Below, piece after piece: positions 56,878-64,000 of a DNA stretch of 64,000 nt (the stretch's first letter is position 1; every line of letters begins with the position of its first letter). The notes below the pieces were generated by a model. That model made no database searches and was not told the origin of the DNA. It saw nothing but the letters and a program-made list of their open reading frames with translations. The DNA is taken from assembly GCF_014650555.1 (NCBI RefSeq), contig NZ_BMVE01000001.1:992001-1056000 (forward strand), in the 5' to 3' direction. The stretch is from Streptomyces goshikiensis (GTDB taxonomy: Bacteria > Actinomycetota > Actinomycetes > Streptomycetales > Streptomycetaceae). A program made the position numbers and the translations under genes.

Positions 56878-58235
56878 CCGAGTGGAGTTACACGGTCAAG
56901 ATGTGGGCTATCCGTAAGCGGCCCTACCGCAAGCCGTACCAACTCCGTTGGCAGGTAGGGATTCGGCCGCACTCCGAGTCGTTCCTGACTCTCGGGCTCG
57001 CGGAGAGTCGGCGCGCGCAGCTGATTACCGCCGCCCGGGCCGGGGAGCCCTTCGACGTCGACAGCGGGCTCCCCCGGTCGCTGATGCAGCGGGATAAAGA
57101 CATCCCGTGGTACCAGCACGCCCGGAACTACATCGAGCTGAAATGGGATCCCTCCCCCGCCACCACGCGGAAGACGCTGGCCGAGGCGATGGCCACGGTC
57201 ACCATGGCCTTGGTGAAGGACACAAAGGGCATGGCCGAAACGAAAGTCGCGCGGCGAGTGCTCTACAGCTGGGCGTTCAATGTGCACCGGTGGGACGAGG
57301 AGCAGCCGGACGAGGTGAAGGCCGTGCTGGCATGGTTCGAGCGGAAGTCCCTGCCGGTGTCAGCCCTCTCCGAACGGATGGTTGCGCGGAAGGCCCTTAA
57401 CGCCTGCACCAAGAAGTTGGACGGGACGATGTCCGCGGGGACCGTCATCACCCGGAAGCGGGCCATCTTCCACCAGGCGCTCGAGTACGCCGTGGACGCG
57501 GAGCTGCTCTCGGAAAACCCCCTCCACTCCCTCCAGTGGACCTCTCCCGAGAAAGTCGACGATGAACTGGACCGCGCGTGTGTGCCCGGTCCGGAGCTAG
57601 CCGAGCAGCTACTGGCAGGGGTTCGATCGCAGGGGCCGCGGGGGCGCCACCTGGAGGCGTTCTTTGCCTGCATCCTCTACGCCGCCGCGCGCCCCGGGGA
57701 AACGGTCGGACTGCAGGCGTCGGACTTCCACTTGCCCCGGCGCGGATGGGGGACGGTGTGGCTGCGGGAAAGCCGGCCGCGTGCCGGCCGGTCCTGGACG
57801 GACTCCGGCGAGGCGCACGATCGGAAGGGGCTCAAGCACCGGCCGCGCAGGGCCGTACGGCAGGTCCCGATCCCGCCGCAGCTCGTGTCACTGCTGCGGT
57901 GGCACATCACGGTCCACGGTGTCGCGGCGGACGGGCGGCTCTTCCGAACGGCTCGCGGCGGCATGGTGCAGGAGAGCGGGTACGGGGAGGTGTGGGCGGA
58001 GGCCAGGGCCAAGGTTCTCAGCCCGCAGGATCAGGCCTCCAAACTGGCGAAACGCCCGTATGACCTTCGCCACACAGCGGTGTCAACCTGGCTGAGCGCG
58101 GGGGTAGAGCCGCAGATCGTCGCCGAGCGCGCCGGTCACAGCCTGGCGGTGCTCTTCCGCGTGTACGCGAAGTTCCTGAAGGACGGGGAGGAGGCAGCGA
58201 ACGCCAAGATCTCCGCCCGTCTGGACCGCAGGTAG
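56874..58235 (+). CDS. int: Tyrosine-recombinase integrase
   Basis: 453 residues. The N-terminal arm-type DNA-binding segment, the SAM-like core-binding domain (about 75-185) and the catalytic domain are all present. Visible catalytic residues are Arg273 in AARPGE, Arg399 and His400 in YDLRHTAVS (Tyr replaces the first His of the HxxR box, common in this family), His422 in ERAGHS and nucleophile Tyr431 in LFRVYAK. It integrates the element into the 3' half of tRNA-Tyr, which lies 174 bases downstream with its att repeat. Intact and probably active. Confidence 0.95.
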   Translation: MTEWSYTVKMWAIRKRPYRKPYQLRWQVGIRPHSESFLTLGLAESRRAQLITAARAGEPFDVDSGLPRSLMQRDKDIPWYQHARNYIELKWDPSPATTRKTLAEAMATVTMALVKDTKGMAETKVARRVLYSWAFNVHRWDEEQPDEVKAVLAWFERKSLPVSALSERMVARKALNACTKKLDGTMSAGTVITRKRAIFHQALEYAVDAELLSENPLHSLQWTSPEKVDDELDRACVPGPELAEQLLAGVRSQGPRGRHLEAFFACILYAAARPGETVGLQASDFHLPRRGWGTVWLRESRPRAGRSWTDSGEAHDRKGLKHRPRRAVRQVPIPPQLVSLLRWHITVHGVAADGRLFRTARGGMVQESGYGEVWAEARAKVLSPQDQASKLAKRPYDLRHTAVSTWLSAGVEPQIVAERAGHSLAVLFRVYAKFLKDGEEAANAKISARLDRR

Positions 58236-58248
58236 CAACACGGCCAAA

Positions 58249-58259
58249 CCGCAGGTCAG
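58249..58259 (-). repeat. Element-specific 11-bp repeat, right end
   Basis: CCGCAGGTCAG 14 bases after the int stop and about 140 bases inside attR. It is inverted relative to the left-end copy, as end-binding sites would be. Confidence 0.65.
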
Positions 58260-58359
58260 ATCCCGGATTCCCGTCCACGCTCCGTCCACAGAGGCTGGTA
58301 GAGAGCGTGCGTCAACGAGACAGAGCGAGACAGTCGACTGTCCGTGTTCGAAAACGAAA

Positions 58360-58400
58360 GAACCCCCGCTCACTGCATTTCCGCAGATGAACGGGGGTTC
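58360..58400 (-). terminator. Element-supplied tRNA-Tyr terminator
   Basis: GAACCCCCG...CGGGGGTTC hairpin directly 3' of the intact tRNA. It resembles, with many differences, the hairpin left of attL. Confidence 0.78.
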
Positions 58401-58490
<90 letters not shown>

Positions 58491-58689
58491 AAGATCGTTG
58501 CCGTCTTTCCGCCTTTCGGCGGCGCTCCGTGGCAACGACGTAAACGATACCTGATGTGCGGGGGTGCTCCGCCACCTGATTGATCAGCGCTCCCGGCGGG
58601 CGCGGTGGCTAGGCTTTGCCGAGCGGGCCGGGGATGTCCGGCCGCGCCCCACGGGGCACATCACAGCCGACTTCAAGGAGCCACAGCAC

Positions 58690-59178
58690 ATGGCCGACTC
58701 CAGTTTCGACATCGTCTCGAAGGTCGAGCGGCAGGAGGTCGACAACGCCCTCAACCAGGCCGCCAAGGAACTCTCCCAGCGCTACGACTTCAAGGGCACC
58801 GGCGCGTCGATCGCCTGGTCCGGCGAGAAGATCCTGATGGAGGCGAACTCCGAGGAGCGCGTGAAGGCCGTTCTCGACGTCTTCGAGACCAAGCTGGTCA
58901 AGCGCGGGATCTCGCTGAAGGCGCTCGACGCCGGTGAGCCGCAGCTGTCCGGCAAGGAGTACAAGATCTTCGCCACCATCGAGGAGGGCATCTCCCAGGA
59001 GAACGCCAAGAAGGTCGCGAAGATCATCCGTGACGAGGGTCCCAAGGGCGTCAAGGCCCAGGTCCAGGGCGAGGAGCTGCGCGTCAGCTCCAAGAGCCGC
59101 GACGACCTCCAGGCCATCCAGCAGCTCCTCAAGGGCAAGGACCTGGACTTCGCGATCCAGTTCGTGAACTACCGCTAA
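58690..59178 (+). CDS. yajQ: YajQ-family nucleotide-binding protein (UPF0234)
   Basis: 162 residues, intact ([54 protein letters not shown], ending FAIQFVNYR). The fold is two ferredoxin-like domains. In Xanthomonas a YajQ protein binds cyclic di-GMP; elsewhere the ligand is unsettled. Start at the ATG at 58690, behind an AAGGAG box. It is the first chromosomal gene right of the element and appears monocistronic. Confidence 0.92.
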   Translation: MADSSFDIVSKVERQEVDNALNQAAKELSQRYDFKGTGASIAWSGEKILMEANSEERVKAVLDVFETKLVKRGISLKALDAGEPQLSGKEYKIFATIEEGISQENAKKVAKIIRDEGPKGVKAQVQGEELRVSSKSRDDLQAIQQLLKGKDLDFAIQFVNYR

Positions 59179-59315
59179 GGATCGGCGCTCGGAAGGGCGT
59201 GTGCGGGGCGTGCGCGGCGCACGCCCCTTTGTGGACCCCCTGTGGTCACTAGGCGTGGGCGGTTGCGCCCAGCACGCTGGGTGGCATCCATCACCGTGTG
59301 GCAGGGGGTTCTCGC

Positions 59316-60746
59316 ATGCCTGGGGCCGGCAGTTTCCGCGAAGACTTCGGGGCGTCCGTGGTCGTCGCCCTGGTGGCGCTCCCGCTCTGTGTGGGCATCG
59401 CCGTCGCATCCGGGGTGCCGGCCGAGCTGGGGATCGTCACCGGGGTGGTCGGCGGGCTGGTCACCGGCTGGTTCCGGGGCAGCTCGCTCCAGGTCAGCGG
59501 CCCGGCGGCGGGGCTGACCGTACTCGTCTACGAGGCGGTGTCGGCGTACGGCCTGGCCGCGCTCGGGATGCTGGTGCTGGCCGCCGGAGTGCTCCAGCTG
59601 GGCATGGGGGCGCTCGGGCTCGGGCGGTGGTTCCGGGCGATCTCCGTCGCCGTCGTGCACGGGATGCTGGCCGGGATCGGGCTCGTCCTGATCGCCGGGC
59701 AGTTGTACGCGCTGGGCGGTGTCCCGGCGCCCGGGGACACCCTGGGGAAGCTCGGCGGCATGGCCGAGCTCGGCGGGCGGGCCGACTGGGCCGCGGTGGC
59801 GCTGGGCGCCGGGACCGTGGCCGTCCTGGTGGCGTGGCGGCGGCTGCCGGCCCGGATGCGGCTCGTACCGGGCGCGCTGGTCGGGGTGGCGGCCGCGACC
59901 GCCGCGACCGCGCTGCTGGAGCTGTCGGTGGCGAAGGTGCGGGTCACGGGGGTCCTGGACGCGGTGTCCCCGCCCGCCTGGGGGGACTTCGGGGTGCTGG
60001 CCTCCTTCGGGGTCGCCGGGACCGTGGTCGCGCTCGCGCTGATCGCTTCGGCCGAGACGCTGTTCAGCGCGGCCGCCGTGGACCGGATGCATGACGGGGA
60101 CCGCACCGACTACGACCGGGAACTCGTCGCCCAAGGCTTCGGCAACACCGTCTGCGGGCTGCTCGGGGCGCTGCCGATGACCGCCGTCATCGTGCGCAGC
60201 GCCGCCAACGTGGAGGCCGGGGCGCGCACTCGGGCGGCCCGGATCATGCATGGCGGCTGGCTGCTGCTGTTCGCCGTGGCACTCCCCCGGGCGCTGGAGG
60301 TGGTGCCGCTCGCCGCGCTCGCCGGGGTGCTGCTGCACGCCGGCTGGAAGCTCCTGCCGGCCCGGGCGGTGGCCGCGCTGTGGCGCACGCACCGGGGCGA
60401 GGCTGTGGTGCTGGTGGCGACGGCCGCCGCGATCGTGGCCACCAATCTCTTCGAGGGGGTGCTCGTCGGCCTGGGGCTGGCGGTCGCCAAGGCCGCCTGG
60501 GAGACCTCCCACGTACACGTCGAGGAGGTGTGGGAGGGCGACGAGCTCTGCGTCCGGATCCTGGGGAACGCCAGCTTCCTGCGGTTGCCGAAGCTGCTCG
60601 ACGCCCTGGACGCACTGCCGCCCGCGCCGTCGGTGCGGCTCGACCTGAGCGGGCTGCGCCACCTCGACCACGCCTGCCTGACCGCGCTCGACGGGTGGGA
60701 GCGCAAGCGGGCGGCCCCGCTGCCCGGCCGCGAGGGCGTCGCCTGA
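59316..60746 (+). CDS. SulP-family anion permease
   Basis: 476 residues with about 11-12 hydrophobic segments and the SulP signature near the N-terminus (DFGASVVVALVALPLCVGIAVASGVPAELGIVTG). STAETLFSA-like ASAETLFSAAAVDRM is in the middle of the protein. The C-terminal 90 residues form a reduced STAS-like domain (LCVRILGNASFLRLPKLLDALDALPP, LDLSGLRHLDHACLTALDGW). SulP proteins carry sulfate, bicarbonate or other anions; the substrate is not readable. Unlike the BicA-carbonic anhydrase pairs, no enzyme gene is adjacent. The ATG at 59316 is favoured by a GGGGG box; an in-frame GTG is at 59298. Confidence 0.88.
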   Translation: MPGAGSFREDFGASVVVALVALPLCVGIAVASGVPAELGIVTGVVGGLVTGWFRGSSLQVSGPAAGLTVLVYEAVSAYGLAALGMLVLAAGVLQLGMGALGLGRWFRAISVAVVHGMLAGIGLVLIAGQLYALGGVPAPGDTLGKLGGMAELGGRADWAAVALGAGTVAVLVAWRRLPARMRLVPGALVGVAAATAATALLELSVAKVRVTGVLDAVSPPAWGDFGVLASFGVAGTVVALALIASAETLFSAAAVDRMHDGDRTDYDRELVAQGFGNTVCGLLGALPMTAVIVRSAANVEAGARTRAARIMHGGWLLLFAVALPRALEVVPLAALAGVLLHAGWKLLPARAVAALWRTHRGEAVVLVATAAAIVATNLFEGVLVGLGLAVAKAAWETSHVHVEEVWEGDELCVRILGNASFLRLPKLLDALDALPPAPSVRLDLSGLRHLDHACLTALDGWERKRAAPLPGREGVA

Positions 60747-61124
60747 CCGCGCCGGGCGGGCCGCCCTCATGCGCGATCGCGAACGCCTCCGCGTGGACTC
60801 TCGGTTCGGAGCGGGCCGTGGCAGCGGTCGGGCTGTCCGGCCGTGTGGTGACGGCTTGCGCGCTGTCGGCCGCCTCGGCGGGGGCGGGGGCGGTGACCTG
60901 CGAGGTAAGGGCGGGTCTCAGGCGCGGGGCGCGGACGCCCGGCCGGATATCTCTTCGGCCGCCCTCGGCGTACCGGCGCCGGGTGGTCCCGGCGGCCGGT
61001 TCGCCTGGTGGCGCGCGGAGTTGCGCAGGCGGCGGGCGGCTTGCTTCGGCAACTGCTCGGTCTCGGTCATGCGTTCAGTGTGACCGACGCCACTGACAAT
61101 CGCCCTGACCTGCGCCTCTCCCGG
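60747..61124. other. Intergenic region right of the SulP gene
   Basis: 378 bases between convergent genes. A plus-strand frame (60769-61083) is Gly/Arg low complexity and rejected. A 50-residue minus-strand ORF is listed separately. No clear terminator or repeat. Confidence 0.5.
60918..61070 (-). CDS. Possible 50-residue ORF
   Basis: MTETEQLPKQAARRLRNSAR..., charged then Pro/Ala/Gly-rich, with host-like codon use. No ribosome-binding site is visible upstream of the ATG at 61070. It may be a real small basic protein or chance. Confidence 0.25.
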   Translation of the reverse strand: MTETEQLPKQAARRLRNSARHQANRPPGPPGAGTPRAAEEISGRASAPRA

Positions 61125-61517
61125 TCAGCGGGCGGCGAACGGGGCGTCCGTGGGGACGATTTCGCGGCCCAGCGGGAGCAGGGACAGCGGGACCATCTTG
61201 AAGTTGGCGATGCCGAACGGGATGCCGATGATCGTGACGCAGAGGGCGATGCCGGTGACGATGTGGCTCAGGGCGAGCCACCAGCCGGCCAGGACCAGCC
61301 ACAGGACGTTGCCGACGCAGGACGCGGCGCCCGCGTCGTGGCGCTCGACCGTGGTGTAGCCGAAGGGCCAGAGCGCGTACACGGCGATGCGGAAGGCGGC
61401 GATCCCGAAGGGGATGCCGATGATGGTGATGCAGAGGAGCACGCCCGCCAGGCAGTACGCCAGGAACAGCCAGACTCCGCTGAGTACGAGCCAAATGACG
61501 TTCAGGATTGTCTTCAC
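61125..61517 (-). CDS. YccF-domain membrane protein
   Basis: 130 residues made of two tandem YccF repeats. Each has a hydrophobic helix followed by the signature [16 protein letters not shown] or [16 protein letters not shown], giving four membrane segments. Inner-membrane protein of unknown function. The GTG start overlaps the HtpX stop by four bases (GTGA), so it is translated with HtpX and may take part in the same membrane-quality response. Confidence 0.9.
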   Translation of the reverse strand: MKTILNVIWLVLSGVWLFLAYCLAGVLLCITIIGIPFGIAAFRIAVYALWPFGYTTVERHDAGAASCVGNVLWLVLAGWWLALSHIVTGIALCVTIIGIPFGIANFKMVPLSLLPLGREIVPTDAPFAAR

Positions 61518-62377
61518 TGCCGGTGTCCTGCCATCTGTTCGAGCCGGGCGATCCGCTCGGCCATCGGGGGGTGGGTCGCGAACATCCGGGAGAGGCCCTC
61601 GCCCGGCCGGAACGGGTTCGCGATCATCATGTGGCTCGCGGTCTCCAGACGGGGCTCCGGCGGCAGCGGGAGCTGCTTGGTGCCCGCGTCCAGCTTCCGC
61701 AGGGCGCTGGCCAGGGCGAGCGGGTCGCCCGTGAGCTGGGCGCCGGACGCGTCGGCCTCGTACTCGCGCGAGCGGCTGATCGCGAGCTGGATCACGGACG
61801 CCGCGATGGGCCCCAGGATCATGATCAGGAGCATACCCAGGAGGCCCGGGCCCTCGTCGTCGCTGGAGCGGCCGACCGGGATCAGCCAGGCGAAGTTCAC
61901 CAGGAACATGATCACGGAGGCGAGCGCTCCGGCGACGGACGAGATGAGGATGTCCCGGTTGTAGACGTGGCTCAGCTCGTGTCCGATGACCCCGCGCAGC
62001 TCGCGTTCGTCGAGGATGCGCAGGATCCCCTCGGTGCAGCAGACCGCGGCGTTGCGCGGGTTGCGGCCGGTGGCGAAGGCGTTGGGGGCTTCGGTCGGCG
62101 AGATGTAGAGCCGGGGCATGGGCTGGCGCGCGGAGGTGGAGAGTTCGCGCACCATGCGGTAGAGGGCGGGGGCCTCGAACTCGCTGACGGGACGGGCGCG
62201 CATCGCGCGTAGAGCCAGCTTGTCGCTGTTCCAGTACGCGTAGGCGTTGGTCCCGAGGGCGATCAGGACGGCCACGATGAGGCCGGTCCGTCCGAAGAAG
62301 CTCCCGATGACGATGATGAGTGCGGACAGCCCGCCGAGGAGTACGGCGGTCTTCAGCCCGTTGTGCCGGCGGTGCAC
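61514..62377 (-). CDS. htpX: Membrane metalloprotease HtpX
   Basis: 287 residues, M48B family. Two N-terminal membrane segments (about 9-45), the zinc site [12 protein letters not shown] (HExxH near residue 139-143), two more membrane segments, and the third-ligand glutamate in [15 protein letters not shown]. The C-terminus is typical ([17 protein letters not shown]). HtpX degrades misfolded membrane proteins, overlapping with FtsH. It is cotranscribed with the YccF gene. It is more typical than the M48 peptidase of the 12-kb locus. Confidence 0.95.
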   Translation of the reverse strand: MHRRHNGLKTAVLLGGLSALIIVIGSFFGRTGLIVAVLIALGTNAYAYWNSDKLALRAMRARPVSEFEAPALYRMVRELSTSARQPMPRLYISPTEAPNAFATGRNPRNAAVCCTEGILRILDERELRGVIGHELSHVYNRDILISSVAGALASVIMFLVNFAWLIPVGRSSDDEGPGLLGMLLIMILGPIAASVIQLAISRSREYEADASGAQLTGDPLALASALRKLDAGTKQLPLPPEPRLETASHMMIANPFRPGEGLSRMFATHPPMAERIARLEQMAGHRQ

Positions 62378-62640
62378 GGTACGCCCTCCAAATGGTGCGG
62401 CAGGGGAGCCCCGTCATGGATTTGAGGGTCTACGGTCCAGTGGACCCTCCCTTCATGGACAACGCGAGGTGAGCGCGGCAGGTTCCCAGGGCAGGCCGGC
62501 GCCCGCCGCCCCCGGAGCGGGGCGGCGGGGGCGGTGGCGCGGGTTGGGCCGTACGGGTGAGGCCCCCGGCCCGGGCGCGTACGGGAGCCGCCACGACCGC
62601 GTACGGAGCCTCGTACGGCCGCGTACGGGCCCGGCGCGGC
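62378..62640. other. Intergenic region with repeated CGTACGG motifs
   Basis: 263 bases between nuoN and htpX. Five copies of CGTACGG lie between about 62553 and 62631. The motif may act in nuoN transcript termination or htpX regulation; no hairpin is compelling. Confidence 0.45.
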
Positions 62641-64000
62641 CTACTGCGGGAAGAGGCTGCCCGAGGCGAAGCGCAGCACCAGCTGCGGGGCGCCCGAGAG
62701 CACCAGAGCGGTGACGACGGTGAGCACGATCGCGGCCGTGACCGGCAGCGGAGCCCTCGTACGGGCGGCGGCGGCCGGGTCCGGGGCGGCCCCGCCCTCC
62801 TCCGGGGTGCGGAAGAGCAGCGCCGTCCAGCGCAGGTAGTAGTACAGGGCGATCACGACGTTGACCGCCATGACCACGGCCAGCCAGCCCAGGCCCGCGT
62901 CTACGGCGGACTGGAAGACGGTGACCTTGGCGAAGAGCCCGATGATGCCCGGCGGCAGTCCGGCCAGGCAGAGCAGGAAGAAGGCCAGCGAGAGGGCGGC
63001 GAGCGGGCGCCGCGCGTACAGGCCCCGGTAGTCGGCGAGGCGCTGGAGCGGCTTCGTACGGGCGACCAGCGCGGCCACGGCGAAGGCGCCGAGGTTCACG
63101 GCGGCGTACATCAGCGCGTAGGCGACGGTGGAGCCGATCTGGTCGCGGTCGGAGTACGCGGCGGCCGCGATCGGGACCAGCAGGTAGCCGGCCTGGCCGA
63201 CCGAGGACCAGGCGAGCAGCCGGACGGCGCCGTTCACGCGGTCCGCGGACTGGCGCAGGGCGGCGGCGTTGCCGAGCGTCATGGTGAGCGCGGCGAGGAC
63301 GGCGAGGGCCGGGCCCCAGATGTCGGAGTACGCCGGGAAGGCGATCACCGTGACGAGGATGAGGCCGGTGAAGCCGACGGCCTTGCCGACCACGGACAGG
63401 TAACCGGCGATGGGCAGGGGCGCGCCGACGTAGGTGTCCGGGACCCAGAAGTGGAAGGGGACGGCCGCGGTCTTGAAGGCGAAGCCGACGAGGGTGAGCG
63501 CGACGCCCGCCATGGCGAGGGTGTCGAGCTGTCCGGGGACGTGTTCGAGGCGGTCGGCGACCTGGGTGAGGTGCAGGGAGCCGGTGGCGGCGTAGACGAA
63601 GCTGACGCCCATCAGCGACACGGCGGTGGCGGTGACGGAGGACAGGAAGAACTTCAGGGCGGCTTCGGAGGAGAGCCGGTCGCCGCGGCGCATGCCGACG
63701 AGGGCGAAGGCGGGCAGCGAGGCGACTTCGAGGGCGACGATCAGGGTGGCGAGGTCGCGCGAGGCGGGCAGCAGGGCCGCACCGGCCGCCGAGGAGAGCA
63801 GCAGGAACCAGTACTCGCCGGCCGGCATCCGCGCGTCGCGGACGGCGGTCACCGACAGCAGGGCCGTGACGAGCGCGCCGGCCAGCACCAGGAACTGGAT
63901 GACCAGCGTGAAGTGGTCGGCGGTGTAACTGCAGGCGTCGGGGTCGCCGGTCAGGCAGAAGGTGGTGCGGTCCCCGGCGCGCAGCGGCAGCAGGGTGAGG
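62641..64000 (-). CDS. nuoN: NADH-quinone oxidoreductase subunit N (5' end outside the window)
   Basis: C-terminal 453 residues of NuoN; the frame stays open to the right edge. Proton-pumping antiporter-like subunit of respiratory complex I. Visible family landmarks are the lysine/glutamate-bearing helices around LIVALEVASLPAFALVG, FKTAAVPFHFWVPDTYVGAP, LLAWSSVGQAGYLL, and LCLAGLPPGIIGLFAKVTVF. The remaining nuo genes should lie to the right, upstream of this last operon gene. Confidence 0.96.
   Translation of the reverse strand, partial: LTLLPLRAGDRTTFCLTGDPDACSYTADHFTLVIQFLVLAGALVTALLSVTAVRDARMPAGEYWFLLLSSAAGAALLPASRDLATLIVALEVASLPAFALVGMRRGDRLSSEAALKFFLSSVTATAVSLMGVSFVYAATGSLHLTQVADRLEHVPGQLDTLAMAGVALTLVGFAFKTAAVPFHFWVPDTYVGAPLPIAGYLSVVGKAVGFTGLILVTVIAFPAYSDIWGPALAVLAALTMTLGNAAALRQSADRVNGAVRLLAWSSVGQAGYLLVPIAAAAYSDRDQIGSTVAYALMYAAVNLGAFAVAALVARTKPLQRLADYRGLYARRPLAALSLAFFLLCLAGLPPGIIGLFAKVTVFQSAVDAGLGWLAVVMAVNVVIALYYYLRWTALLFRTPEEGGAAPDPAAAARTRAPLPVTAAIVLTVVTALVLSGAPQLVLRFASGSLFPQ

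Noticed and set aside
60769..61083. 104-codon plus-strand frame after the SulP gene
   Set aside because: Gly/Arg low-complexity sequence with no ribosome-binding site or family resemblance.

Overview
The window is a high-GC actinobacterial chromosome segment, almost certainly Streptomyces. The evidence is strong third-position GC bias, frequent GTG and TTG starts, the rplK-rplA / rplJ-rplL-rpoB-rpoC / rpsL-rpsG-fusA arrangement, and an SLP1/pSAM2-type integrative element in a tRNA-Tyr gene. Coordinates ascend from the str operon through rpoBC, secE-nusG, murB and rpmG to htpX and nuoN, so most housekeeping genes here read on the minus strand.

Bases 1-3.1 kb hold fusA, rpsG and rpsL (minus). 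Bases 3.5-12.5 kb form an island of plus-strand genes between rpsL and rpoC. A YfhO-type membrane protein comes first. It is followed by a compact six-gene locus: a Crp-type cyclic-nucleotide-binding regulator, a class III nucleotide-cyclase-like protein, an NTPase-like protein with helical repeats, an SPFH-like protein, a small Pycsar-effector-like (DUF5706) membrane protein, and an M48 metallopeptidase. The cyclase ends in, and the NTPase-like protein begins near, the same short Gly/Asn/Gln motif, which resembles bacterial amyloid-signalling (RHIM-like) motifs. I read this as a Pycsar-like conflict system with an amyloid coupling step. It is the most interesting part of the window.

Bases 12.5-27 kb carry rpoC, rpoB, rplL, rplJ, two paralogous lipoprotein genes, rplA, rplK, nusG, secE and tRNA-Trp. 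Bases 27-40.4 kb carry aspartate aminotransferase, adenosine deaminase, murB, an MFS exporter with its TetR regulator and paired operators, and a 1.5-kb non-coding repeat region bounded by 74-bp inverted repeats. The same stretch then holds two hot-dog (MaoC-like) dehydratase subunits, rpmG, tRNA-Met, tRNA-Thr, an amidohydrolase, an NAD(P)-binding protein and small conserved hypotheticals.

Bases 40,440-58,458 are an 18-kb actinomycete integrative and conjugative element (AICE) inserted in tRNA-Tyr(GTA). It has 58-bp identical att repeats and also carries a second copy of the tRNA terminator. From left to right it has a cargo arm: a predicted modification-dependent restriction enzyme, an HTH protein, an XRE/ImmA metallopeptidase pair of lower GC, and a YdcF-like protein. 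Next comes a GntR regulator with three identical operators, then a transfer operon ending in an FtsK-like translocase. A primase-polymerase/ATPase replication pair and xis-int close the element. Element-specific 11-bp repeats and long inverted repeats lie in its non-coding gaps.

Bases 58.7-64 kb return to the chromosome with YajQ, a SulP-type permease, a YccF protein overlapping HtpX, and the C-terminal part of nuoN, which runs off the right edge.
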